The notes under the pieces are model-generated. The model was not told where the DNA came from. It saw only the letters and a list, made by a program, of their open reading frames with translations, and did no database searches. 64,000 bases of DNA from Terebella lapidaria (taxonomy: Eukaryota; Annelida; Polychaeta; Terebellida; Terebellidae). Position 1 is the stretch's first letter. Each line of letters opens with the position of its first letter. A program made the position numbers and the translations under genes. The stretch covers positions 19,939,667 to 20,003,666 of the forward strand of contig OX424568.1 of assembly GCA_949152475.1 (NCBI GenBank). The letters are read 5' to 3'. Below are positions 11,386-21,515 of the stretch, piece after piece.

Positions 11386-12521
11386 ATATAACTTTTAAAT
11401 TTTGACTTTTCATTACCTCCCTGTTTGCAGCGGACTACGTTAAAGAATATATTCAAATCTCTACCAATTATTCATACTCGAAGCCACACGGGCATCTTCA
11501 GGGGGCGTCTTTCTAGTGTACAATTGATGTAGGTAGTAGGTTCTCATTGGTTAACTGAGCCCAATGAGTTGGTTGTGACAGGGTCGTGAAAAAGCACAAA
11601 ATTACTGTCGCTGTAAATAGGGCTGTAAATATAAATCAAACCTCAAATCAATATACTGATATACATAATACGATATACGGTCCGTAAGCACCATTTGTGA
11701 CAAGTGTTACCATTGTCAGAGGTACATTTGATAGGCACTGTAAAATAAGCAGATATTGGTGAAATAAAATCTAATACCATAGGATGAGTAAGTTCGGATC
11801 GCGGTGCACTGATCACCCACAGAAACCAATCCACTATCTGACCTCCATAGGAGCTCCTGCCTTAAAATGTAAATGTAATGCGAACAAAAGCAATAATTGT
11901 AAATGCAATGATAAAGATCGGAAAGTGGTTGTAAATCAACGAACATGAGTTGAGTACAAAGTATTGCATTCCGGGAAGCTTAACAATATTACATTTACAC
12001 TTACTTTTTATTCTCGGAAATAGAGTTATTAAATGGGCTGGCTGCACCACTAGTATGTATAGATAGACCAAAATTGACAGGGCGGGTCTTGTGTCAGTTA
12101 GAGTTATTTGCTCTGAATTAGGAAAATATTTTTTTTTCAGTGAATGGATGTGATGCCTAAATATCCTGATTCAATGTTTGACACGTTCCTGTTGCTACTA
12201 TATCGTTAAATGTATTCTTGCATGAACATTTTCTGCCGATTCAAGGGTTTTGGATAACCCGTTTCTGGCAGTTTGGTCACAACATGTACCGCAGAATAGG
12301 GGGCAATACTTTTGAACAAATTGAACTGTTCATTTTCATTTCTGTGCTCCAAAACAGTACACATAAGAGGAACAACACAACGGTGTGCCATATTTCTAGT
12401 GTATTATGCCAAAAACGATTGTGTTATAATCAAATAAATCCTTCAAAAACACACTTGAACATGAATTTGGAAAAAAATATACATGTGTTTTCGTGTAAGT
12501 ATTGTAGGTGTTGCAATTGCA
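11386..12521. other. Non-coding stretch, nothing recognised
   Basis: The sequence is AT-rich without supported genes. Short frames are scattered on both strands and have no recognisable pattern. Confidence 0.4.
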
Positions 12522-12995
12522 ATTGATTCATAGGCTGTAAAATCGATAAAAAGGGAGATATTAGTCATTTTGTCATGTGACCTTGAAATTTAGGTGAAAG
12601 GTCAAATTCAATGTCATGAGAATGTTCTGTATATATAATTTCCTAAATGTTCATAATTGATTCCTAAGCTGTGAAGTCGATAACAAGCAAGATATCAGCC
12701 ATTTTGTCCTGTGACTCTGAAAATTAGGTCAAATGTCAAATTCAAGGTAATGACAATATTCGGGATATATCATTTCCTATATGCCCACAATTGATTCCTA
12801 AGCTGTAAAGTCGATAATAAGCGAGATATAAACCATTTTGTGCTCTGACCTTGAAATTGAGGTCAGAGGTGAAATTCAAAGCCACGAGGATATTCAGCAT
12901 TTATAATTTCCTATAATATGTCCACAATTGATTCCTAGTCTCTAATCTCAATATTACTATTCATATTCAAGGTCATAACTCAAATCGCAATATAT
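12522..12995. repeat. Tandem repeat, about 134-bp unit, three copies plus a partial
   Basis: The phrase AATTGATTCCTAAGCTGT, or a close variant, recurs with starts near 12522, 12656, 12790 and 12927, giving periods of 134, 134 and 137 bp. Each unit also carries CCATTTTGT and a TGACC...GAAATT...AGGTCA-like stretch. The units are diverged from one another, so the array is old. Confidence 0.8.
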
Positions 12996-13585
12996 GATTT
13001 CCCATTTGAACATGCCAATACTCAGGCTCTATCTTGAAGTGTTTTATGAGTTTACTGCGCACAGCTCCCATTATGAAGGACAAATTGGGTGAAATTTTTC
13101 CAAAAAAAATTTCAGTGGTCAAAAAAAAAAATTTTGCTGGAAATGTCTCAAAATGGATAGTGACTTGATTTGGGACACACAATTTTTTTTTGCTGACTCG
13201 TCAAAAAATCAAAATGGCCGCCACACTTATACACATCATAGAGGTACATGAGGGGAATGTTTCAAAACAAGAATCTCAAAACCGATCAGACCGTTTTTGA
13301 GAAAATGGTGATCAAATCCAAAATTGGCCATCTTTCGATAAAAGTGGCCATCAAATCAACAAAATCGATTCAATCAAAAAATTAAAAAAACCTCTTTGGA
13401 TAATGGCCCAAGGTATGTTCTGACAAATCTATGGAGAAATTCATCATGTCCAAAAAATTACAGACCCGGACGGGCGGACGACAGACGACAAACCAAGACA
13501 ATAGCTTATCGGCCCAAAAAGGCCATTTTGACCATCCAAAGTCATTGCAATTCGAATACAAAGTTACAACTGAAACTGCAATATA
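12996..13585. repeat. Dispersed repeat unit, continued by a second unit at 14823-15200
   Basis: Blocks such as CCCATTTG, CCCATTATGAAGG, AAAAATCAAAATG, CATGAGGGGAAT and TGAGAAAATGG occur in the same order here and from 14823 onward. The two units are direct repeats, and a Tc1/mariner element has landed in the second. A GACGGGCGGACGACAGACGA stretch and GGCCCAAAAAGGCC near the right end resemble common invertebrate repeat tails. No protein is encoded. Confidence 0.65.
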
Positions 13586-13605
13586 CACTAAGAGGCATTA
13601 AAAAC

Positions 13606-13656
13606 GCAACAAAGTGAAAAACGAAACAAAGTGAAAAACGAAACAAAGTGAAATAA
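13606..13656 (+). repeat. Three 17-bp iterons beside the left TIR
   Basis: The unit GAAACAAAGTGAAAAAC is present three times in tandem (13606-13622, 13623-13639, 13640-13656) with only small changes. It sits against the left inverted repeat and is absent from the right end. Such subterminal iterons may be extra transposase binding sites, but they could also be a chance local expansion. Confidence 0.7.
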
Positions 13657-13908
13657 AAGTGAATTCAACTGATTTCTTCACAAATAATATTTCGTTTACA
13701 ACCACCTCGAGTATTTGAACAAAGGGGCAATTTTTTTTAGCCCAAGCAATAAAATCAGGTGGCCTACGTTACCAATCCCTTTTCATCATGTGTGATTGAT
13801 TGCGACATTGTGTGAAAGCTTTTAGTGAAGGTTTTTGGTGATTATTGCTCAACTGGTCAAGGGTATAAACACCCGGAAGAAAAATGAACACTTTCACGAA
13901 CAGTCACC

Positions 13909-14655
13909 ATGCCACGCTTAGAAGCCAACATGAGGGAGCAGGCCATCGGTATGCTGAGATCGGGAATGACCGAAGCGAGAGTAGCCAGGCATTTTGGCAT
14001 CCACAGATGCACTATCTCAGGTCTGCAGATGCGATATGCACAGACAGGTGCGACATCGGACAGACCACGACCCGGTCAACCACGTGTCACTACTCGGGCA
14101 CAAGATCGGCACCTACGACTGACGCACTTACGTGACCGTTTTCTGCCAGCATCCCGGAGTGCAGCAGAGACAATATGACGTCACCAAAGACCTATCACCT
14201 CCAGGACGGTGCGACGCCGGCTATGCGATGACGGCATCCAATCATACCGAGCAAACGTGGGTTTGGTGCTGACGGACGTCCGTAGGCAAACAAGGCGCAC
14301 ATTGGGTCGGCGCTATTCCAACTGGCCAAATGCAAACTGGCGACATGTGGTCTCCAGTGATGAGTCGCGCTTCACCATCTTCAGAAATGACGGCAGACGA
14401 CAAACGCTTTGCTGAACCCTGTGTCGTAGAGCGTGTCAGTTTTAGTGGTGACGGTGTCATTGTGTGGGCGGCTATACGTTATGGGTGCAGCCTAAACCTC
14501 GAGTTCGTCGATGGAACGCTAAATGCTCAATGCTACAGAGATGACATCCTTCTGCAACACGTAATTCTTTACGTCACACGTAACCCCGTGTCATGTCTAT
14601 GCCACGACGAATGCAAGTTCTCATGAATGCAACTGGAGGGCACACAAGATACTGA
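13909..14655 (+). pseudogene. Tc1-like transposase, broken, catalytic core deleted
   Basis: The N-terminus from ATG 13909 reads MPRLEANMREQAIGML and continues with a helix-turn-helix (TEARVARHFGIHRCTIS) and RPGQPRVTT, the paired-like DNA-binding region. After a frame change, WRHVVSSDESRFTIF carries the first catalytic Asp. After another, GVIVWAAI and FVDGTLNAQCYRDDIL follow. The sequence then jumps to the family's C-terminal end (MPRRMQVLMNATGGHTRY, stop at 14653-14655). The segment that should hold the second Asp and the Glu of the DDE triad, usually within QDNARPH and DLNPIE motifs, is gone. The span is therefore shorter than the roughly 340 residues typical of the family. Confidence 0.85.
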
Positions 14656-15554
14656 CATTTCGATTCAGTGACTAAGTTATTCTTTCACATGTCGAATATT
14701 TTCGCATTGTTTCTTTTCTTCATTCATTTCCAATATCATACGAAGTGATTTCACCCAATAAATTATGAAACATTCATAACAATATTAAAAAAAATTTGTT
14801 GCGTTTTTAATGCCTCTTAGTGTATGATTACCCATTTGATGTTAGGCTAGTTAGTGCTGGGAGTTCACTTCATACATACCCCATAATGAAGGGAGAGGAC
14901 AAAATGGTCAGTGACAAAATTTTACTTTTTCTCCTGGAAATGGCTAAAAACGAGGTGACTCGTGTTGGGGGAAAAAATTCGTCAAGCCATTGAAAAATCA
15001 AAATGATCAACACACACAGACTGGCGATTCAAGGGCAACAAAACTTATACATGTCACAAAAGTCCATGAGGGGAATATTGCAACATAAAATCTCAAAAAT
15101 GTTTGTATAGTTATGAGAAAATGGCTCTTCTTTCCTTTTGAAACAGGGTACCATTTTTGAGATGTTTTTCGAAAACGAAAAAATACGTTTCTTTTGAAAT
15201 ATTTTGATGTATTTTTCTGCAGTGCAGAAAAGTTAAACTTTAGAGATAAAAATATGAACAGATTTATTATGGATAACAGACGCAATGCCATTTCGTCACA
15301 TTGAATGGCAAAATCAGTGTACAACATCCAGTTTTGTTGGTTCTATTGTAATTTCACTGAGAGTTTTGCCGTCCAGTATGGCATCATTAATAGAGACGAA
15401 ATACGTTATGACGTCTCTTGCAAATCATCTACAACATTAAACATTGTAATTAAACCTTTAACTTAAGTTTTCATGGCAATATATTGATATATACACAGTT
15501 TCTAACGATGCATGGATTATACGTATCATCTATATATAATTTATATAATATTAT

Positions 15555-15679
15555 AGGGTTATTGCACAATATGGGGTTTTATGCCCGAGGGCCAAGTCTT
15601 TGAGAAGCCCGACGCGAAGCGGAGGGATTCTTGAAGACTTGGCCCGAGGGCATGAAACCCCATATTGTGCAATAACCCG
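15555..15679. repeat. Long hairpin (about 50-bp arms, short loop)
   Basis: The left arm, starting GGGTTATTGCACAATATGGG, pairs with the right arm ending at 15678 with only a few mismatches. The loop is about 25 bp and contains GACGCGAAGCGG. As RNA or single-stranded DNA it would fold into a very stable stem. It has no coding content. Confidence 0.85.
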
Positions 15680-16135
15680 TTTATCATATGCCAGTGGATG
15701 TCGGGGACATTTTAGTATGTTTCAAATGACCGAATCATATCCGATTAGAAAGAAATAAGCAAGAAATACAGCTTTTATTCACACATTTTTCCGATTCACA
15801 GGCCATTTCAGAGTTCCAAGAGCATCAGCGTAAAACGTAAATTGGTGGCAAAAACGTCAAACATAACGGAATCGGTCCAGGAAAGCGACCATGTGCTTTT
15901 GTTTACCCTTCAAAATAATGACGTTTTCTTGAACTGGGAGCTGCCCGGGCAAGTGTGGAATTTACAGCCCGCCGGGCAGAAGTTTGTTATTGGAAGAATA
16001 GGCACAGCTATTGAAAAACAAAATACATAGAAATGATGTATTTTCAGGTCTAAGTTTGTTGACAGTAATTTAAATTACTGTATAATAGCATTAACTACGC
16101 TATTCGCATCGACTGTCATTCTGGCATATGATAAA
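15680..16135. repeat. Region bounded by a perfect 15-bp inverted repeat
   Basis: TTTATCATATGCCAG at 15680-15694 is exactly repeated in reverse complement at 16121-16135. Together with the hairpin immediately to the left this may be a compound foldback element of about 580 bp. No transposase and no target duplication are seen. Confidence 0.55.
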
Positions 16136-16184
16136 TATTTATATAGTATATTTTGAAATTATGTCATGAAATAAACTGATGTCG

Positions 16185-19100
16185 TGTGTTTCACTGTGGC
16201 TCCTGAATGGGTGATACTGGATTATATGCCATCAGTCGATGTTCACTTCATGATAGTCATTCAGATATTCTTTCAGTAGATCGGGCAATGGGAGCAGCTT
16301 CACGTTCGTCAATGGCATGGCTTGCAGTATCTTCTTCTTACAGCAGAATTTAAGGGTTGGACACAGACACCATTCCTCATAAAGTGTCCCGAGGATCTCA
16401 GAAGCACACTTACGTTCGTCGTCATACCGTCTACATGTATGACGTGTTCTGTGCCTTCTCGTTCCACGAACAGACATGGACGTAGCATCACTTCGTAGGG
16501 ATTTGATAAGTTCCTTCCCTTCTTCATTGGCCATCCGATAAAGATAGATGGACAGAAATCGTAGCACATAAAGGTCCGTCATTTCTAGAAAAGCCTGCCT
16601 TTCGGTATGTGTGATATCAGATGGCACTGGTCCAAGTTCTGTCAAGACGTATACCATAATCTGAATGTCAACGCATCGAAAACGGGATGCGCTTTGCAAT
16701 ACTTCTCCCCTGCACTGCTGCAGATCCTCACGTGTATGGTCGTGAAGCAATAGCGATACTGCAGTTCTCATGGCTGCTTCTGGGCAATTTAAGCAGATTT
16801 TTGCGCATATACAATGTGTGTCTCTCGAAAATCCTTCCAACCAGCAAAAAGGATCCACTTCAGGACTTACAGTTCCTTTGGAGGTTGCGCAGATTTTATC
16901 AGACCTATGTCGTTCATGTGCACCCCTTCTCCGCCTTGGAATCAAAATACTCTCGATCGCCTTTGATAATAGTTCTCTTCTTAATCGCTTTGGAGACAGG
17001 AACGTAGTTTCGAGGTTTTTAGTGGTGTCAGTATATCCTATATCAGACAGGCAATCATCAGACTTGCTGTCTCACAAAACGCAAGACTCTGTAGGAGTGA
17101 CATCGTGGGCAAACTCTCCCATGTGGGTTGTAACGTATTCGTTCACCATTGCTATGATCTGATAGAAGGTTGTCATAAATTTTCCTGCTGATATCGAATC
17201 CTGCTCTAACAATATGCATGGCGATGGCAGTTATATCGGAAGATGTTTCTCCCCGGATGCTGAATAACCTATTCATGACATTCAAATCATGAGCTTGATA
17301 TCTTACGGTTGCAGTAACATCCGCTCCATTTCGCAGCAACCAATGAACCATCGATGGTTGCCTTCGTGCAGCAAGTAACAACGGGGTCATTCCATTGCGA
17401 TGTCTGACATTCACGTATTCCAATGTGTCTGGCCTCGACAAAACATACTCTCGGCAGGAAGGGCACTCGTGGTAAATGCTCAGCATCAATAGAGAGTACT
17501 CCTCCTGACAGAACAACTTGGATCTGGCGTTCTTCAAAATCAGACGCAGCAGTTCAGTGTCATCCTGCATAATGGCATACTCAACTACATTCCTGAGCCC
17601 TGTAGCTTCAGTCAACCTTGGATCATTATCGCCATTGACATCAACACCGTGAAACAGAGTTTCTTCGATGACTTCAATTTGGCGGCATTTCACCGCTATA
17701 GAAAAAATTGTTTGGAGATAGTCGCCAGGAACTTCATGTGGCAGTGCCAGTTGGAGATTATGCAAAATTAGTTTTGCATTATTCCTGACCAAGCCTTCCA
17801 GAAATTGATACCCTACTAACGATGATTCCAACCGAGTCAGTTCAGAATTGTTCTCCTGTGAAGACCTTGTGGTTTATTGTATAATTCAATTTCATTCAGC
17901 TGCTGAAATGAATTGTGCATTATCCATCTCACATTATATATCTTCTCTAATAGGAGTCAAATATCATTTTGTACACTGGTCTGTGAGAAATCTGTATATT
18001 TGATGAGCACTTGTTCTCAACCTGGTGACAAAGGTGACACACTTGGAGATAACCAATACCAGATGACAATGTGCACATTCTGTGTGATATATGTGTGTTA
18101 TACTGTTGTCTGACAGATTTTACTGGTATTTTTTTTCTTTCAGTATTATTTTTATCAAGCTGAAAAAAGTCAGTCAATTTGAAATTTGGCTAGGAAATTA
18201 TATGATTCATGATGCATTTAACTTCCTGATGAAGCATGAGGCACAACGTAGTTTTTTTCTAACAGTAATGCTGGAAATTTATATGGGCAACACGATGATA
18301 TAACTGTCTAGAATTCCTGGAGGTATTGTCTTGGTCATGTTGTGATCTGTAAACATAAAAAATCTGAACATGAACACCAGTCTGAATTTTTCAACAGTTT
18401 TCGTTCAAATGTGCCTCGGTTGTAGAAACAATACCATGGAATTTCCGAGCTCAAAGTTAAACAAAAAAGTCAAGGTCACAAAGCAAGTTAAAATAAAAAT
18501 TTGCTCTTATCCACGATTATTTCATGCATGAGTATATTTTCCAGCTATTATGTTTTGGATGATCAAGTCGCCATTTAATATTGCTTGAAGGTCGCATGAC
18601 CAATGTTTTCTATTATCGCTCAAGTTCGAAGGTTTTGAGGGTCTTCAGCTGGTTCTATGGATGACACTCATTGGTAAAATAATTTCAATCTCTGATTGTC
18701 CAGTTTTTGCACGTGACTTCCACACAGGATTAAGTGATACAATAGTAAAATATTATCTTGTGTGTAATAACAATTGTGTTCCAATGCATTCATATGACAT
18801 CATATACAATTGATCAATTTTGTCTATATATGCACAGAATGATTTCATGCATCAAATCACGTTGGTCCCCGGAATGACAACCGACTATGGTTTGACAGGA
18901 CGAGCTATGACAACCTACGTGCGTACGCTGCGTACGACTGGTTCCAGGTCGACGCTGAAAGTGATCACTACCGCCTTCATATCGGCTACTACACGGGGAC
19001 TGCTGGTGCCCCTTTTGAACAGGGGACAAAATGGATCACGTGACTTTGTAAATAATCAGGTTTTCATTAGATTTTTGGCCATTGAGAGAGCATAACTTTG

Positions 19101-19317
19101 TTCACCCTCATGCATAATATATGTTATGTACATCAGCATGACTGTATGAAAGTGAGTACTGAATACTGTGACACCAAGTTTGCAAACTCGAAGAAGACCA
19201 CATGGTCTTATCTTCATTGAGGACCCTGCTACTATACAAATTGATTGAACATTGCAAGTTAGAGCTAAATTTAAACGTTCGAACTTCTATATTCTATGGT
19301 ATATAATGGGTTTTATT
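16185..19317. repeat. Arm 2 of the inverted segmental duplication (first part)
   Basis: This is the reverse-complement partner of 4645-7795. It carries the second ASB-like and FReD copies. Collinearity breaks exactly at 19317/19318, where the retrotransposon LTR starts, and resumes at 29758. Confidence 0.85.
16232..17867 (-). pseudogene. Ankyrin-repeat/SOCS-box protein (ASB-like), copy 2, broken
   Basis: Copy 2 keeps one long frame (17831-17058) with ankyrin repeats: LRNVVEYAIMQDDTELLRL, EEYSLLMLSIYHECPSC and RNGMTPLLLAARRQPSMVHW followed by LLRNGADVTA. A second frame (16945-16232) ends in the SOCS box: PTLKFCCKKKILQA fits the Elongin-binding BC box and LLPLPDLLKEYL the Cul5 box. The codon aligned with the start of copy 1 is AGG (17867-17865), with an in-frame TAA just upstream, so the start is lost or was supplied by an upstream exon. 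A frame change close to a TGA at 17058-17060 separates the halves, and a CxxC pair present in copy 1 is lost. It is less decayed than copy 1. If it was functional it served as a CRL5 ubiquitin-ligase adaptor. Confidence 0.85.
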
Positions 19318-20188
19318 TGTGACGTTTGGTAGGTAATGACTCGTTTTCGGTGTGGCCCAAAAAACCTGGTTTCTCTGATCGTATAGACTTTTGTAACTCC
19401 CGCTCGTTGTGATTCGAGAGCCGTCACTAATCTGGCGTTCCCCAACGCTGGTGTATCATCACTCAGTAGCTCACCGGCTTCACTTGGGCAAGAAGCAACT
19501 CAGATGTAAATAAATTGAAGATTTATATACATCAAATCAACTTACAATTGTACGGCTGGTCACCCACGTGACGTACAGATATGAAGTTCAGACATGGAGC
19601 ACTGTATGATCACATTTCGAAAATAAATAGTGCACGAGGGCACAACTAAAAAGAGTTCTTCGCCGAGGCTTCTCTCTGTCCCGTCCCGTTGAAGTTTCCC
19701 GTCCCGTTTAGTCGAATGGATTCTCCAGGTAGTCGGTCTAATCCTGGTTGACTCTAAGGCCCTGAAGAAGGAGTCGTCCGCACGGAGGTCGTCGAGTCCC
19801 TTGGCTGTGGCGGTGACGATCTCCCCACGGTCAATGTCGCTGTTGCAGTGCTCTCAGAGCGGCCGTCCGCTCTCCCTCATATAGCCAGGGTGGCTGCGCA
19901 GGCATCCTCGTCCGCGAACGTATCTTCCACAGCCGTCACCACATGGAGAAGGCTGCATCCGCGAACAGTTCTTCCGCGAATGGTGCTTCCGCGTACTCTT
20001 CCGCGAACGTGCTTCCGCGAAGGGTGCTTCCGCCGCTGGTGCTTCCGCAGCTAGTGCTTCCGCAGCTGGTGCTTCCGCGAACGCTTCTTCCGCAAACGGT
20101 TCTTCCGCGAAGGCTGCCCTCACCAGTGGTCTTCTGGCATCGTTCCTAACGAACGGTTTCAGCGCGAAAGTTGCATGGTTTTGTTACA
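19318..20188 (-). repeat. 3' LTR of copy A
   Basis: This 871-bp repeat matches 28934-29757 in the same orientation. It is longer by about 47 bp within the TTCCGCGAA-rich part of U3. On the minus strand it follows the polypurine tract. Confidence 0.93.
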
Positions 20189-20189
20189 A

Positions 20190-20202
20190 CTCCACCCTTT
20201 CT
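20190..20202 (-). other. Polypurine tract of the LTR element
   Basis: The minus strand reads AGAAAGGGTGGAG just before the 3' LTR, the purine run that primes plus-strand synthesis in LTR elements. Confidence 0.75.
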
Positions 20203-20308
20203 GGAGATCAACGTCCCCGTTGATCCTTTCTCTCTCTTCTCTTCTCTTCTTCCTCCTCCTTCGTCTTTTCCTGCCTGTCTGTTGTTTACAGGGCTCTCTC
20301 CTTCCACT

Positions 20309-20662
20309 TCACTGGCGATCCACCTCGCTTTCGGACGTCTCCGCCAGCCTGTCCCGAGCGTCTGTGTAGGCTCGGAGCTGTTCCCGGAGCAGCTTGGTCT
20401 CCCGGACGTGGGCTCGCAGCTCCTTCCGGTGGCTCTTCTCTCGTTGAGAGGCCTCCCCTCGTAGCTGTAGCACCTCGGCCTCGAGCTGTCTCTGCTCCTC
20501 CTTGGATTGGAGCCGAGCCTCCGCTTGGGTTAAGTGGCGTCGTCCCATGGCTATCGTGGACGCCAGGTCCTCCAGGGCCTTCTCTCCGGCAGTGACCGCT
20601 CTGCCCGGCCCTCCACGTACGGTCGCAGTTGGTCCTCCTCCGGAACTGGCTTGAGGTACCAA
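20309..20662 (-). other. Coiled-coil-coding stretch in the accessory region of the LTR element
   Basis: An open stretch encodes a long charged helix rich in Glu, Arg, Gln and Leu (for example LQSKEEQRQLEAEVLQLRGE), the composition of a coiled coil. It lies between the zinc-finger ORF and the polypurine tract, so it belongs to the accessory region downstream of integrase. Confidence 0.6.
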
Positions 20663-21306
20663 CTCAGGTCTAGGGGCTTGTAGGCCGGTACTGAGTCCCT
20701 GGGAGCGGGGGGTCCGTCGTCCTCGGGGTTGGGGGCCTCCGGGGATTCCGCCTCTCTCTGCTCCTGCTGAGACTCGGGTTCCTCCTCGCTGTTCGGCGGG
20801 TCGTCCTCAGGGTCTGAGGCGTCCGCTGACTTGGAGGGACCATCTTGGGGGTCGGACACGGGCCTGTCGGTCGTCGTCCTCCTCCGTCCTGGCTTGAGGG
20901 TATTGCCGCTGGCATGGGAGGTCTCGTGCCGGTCTCGGTCGGCCCTGCGGACGAACCGCTGACTGCATGTCTTGCAGAGATGCCGCCCCTCCTGTGATGT
21001 GTGTTTCGTCGCCACGTGCCGACTAAAGTTGGACGCCGTCACGTGGATCCGACAGGGGCTGCACCAGCGTCGTCCTCGCTCTACCGACAGCTTTCTGACA
21101 GGGGACCGTCGACCTCCTCGGGGCTCCTCGTGACGCTCCCGGCTCCTCGAGCATTCCCGCTTCCTGTCAGTCTTGCTATTGCCGTTGTTGTTCATTTCGT
21201 CGACCTCGAGTGGCGGGAAGTCGGCCAAGTCGAAGTCTGGAACGTCTCCGAAATCTTCGTCTGCAAACACTGGTGTCTCGATGATCTGCAGAGTTGGTGT
21301 GTTCAT
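20551..21306 (-). CDS. Accessory ORF with two C2H2 zinc fingers, downstream of integrase
   Basis: From the ATG at 21306 (MNTPTLQIIETPVF) the frame starts with an acidic stretch (DEDFGDVPDFDLADF). A basic Arg/Ser segment follows, then two C2H2 fingers: CSPC...HVATKH and CKTC...HETSH with the usual CxxC spacing. A long acidic, Pro-rich tail (PEDDPPNSEEEPESQQEQ) comes next. Finger proteins are not part of the standard gag-pol set, and the position is where some gypsy elements carry an envelope, but no signal peptide or membrane anchor is visible. A DNA-binding or chromatin role for the element is possible. The frame could also be read as starting further upstream (21618), overlapping the end of pol. 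Confidence 0.7.
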   Translation of the reverse strand: MNTPTLQIIETPVFADEDFGDVPDFDLADFPPLEVDEMNNNGNSKTDRKRECSRSRERHEEPRGGRRSPVRKLSVERGRRWCSPCRIHVTASNFSRHVATKHTSQEGRHLCKTCSQRFVRRADRDRHETSHASGNTLKPGRRRTTTDRPVSDPQDGPSKSADASDPEDDPPNSEEEPESQQEQREAESPEAPNPEDDGPPAPRDSVPAYKPLDLSWYLKPVPEEDQLRPYVEGRAERSLPERRPWRTWRPR

Positions 21307-21414
21307 GGTTGAAGTGATGACGGGTTTGTAGGCCAGCCCGCTTATATAGAAAAGGCGCGGACCAGGGATCTGTGGGAAAATGCATTGTAGTGGAACGAAA
21401 TGACGTTTTTCGCT

Positions 21415-21512
21415 TGCTTCCGCGAACGCTGCTTCCGCGAAAGTGCTTCCGCGAACGGTGCTTCCTCGAACGGTGCTTCCGCGAATGCTGCTTCCGCGAA
21501 CGCTCCGGTCGT
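21415..21512. repeat. TTCCGCGAA cluster at the pol/accessory junction
   Basis: Six close-set copies of TTCCGCGAA, or variants with one change, occur at about 14-15-bp spacing near the end of pol and just upstream of the accessory ORF start. The same motif dominates U3 and the gag-side leader. Confidence 0.85.
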
Positions 21513-21515
21513 CGT

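Larger units (their letters stand above)
13586..14822 (+). mobile_element. Tc1/mariner-type transposon, internally deleted (1237 bp)
   Basis: The inverted terminal repeats match for about 25 bp: the left begins CACTAAGAGGCATTAAAA and the right ends TTTTAATGCCTCTTAGTG. TA dinucleotides flank both ends (13584-13585 and 14823-14824), the Tc1/mariner target duplication. The paralogous unit at about 12987-13000 shows the uninterrupted site, where CAATATATGATT corresponds to CAATATA / TATGATT across the element. The interior holds a broken transposase. The element is non-autonomous. Confidence 0.9.
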
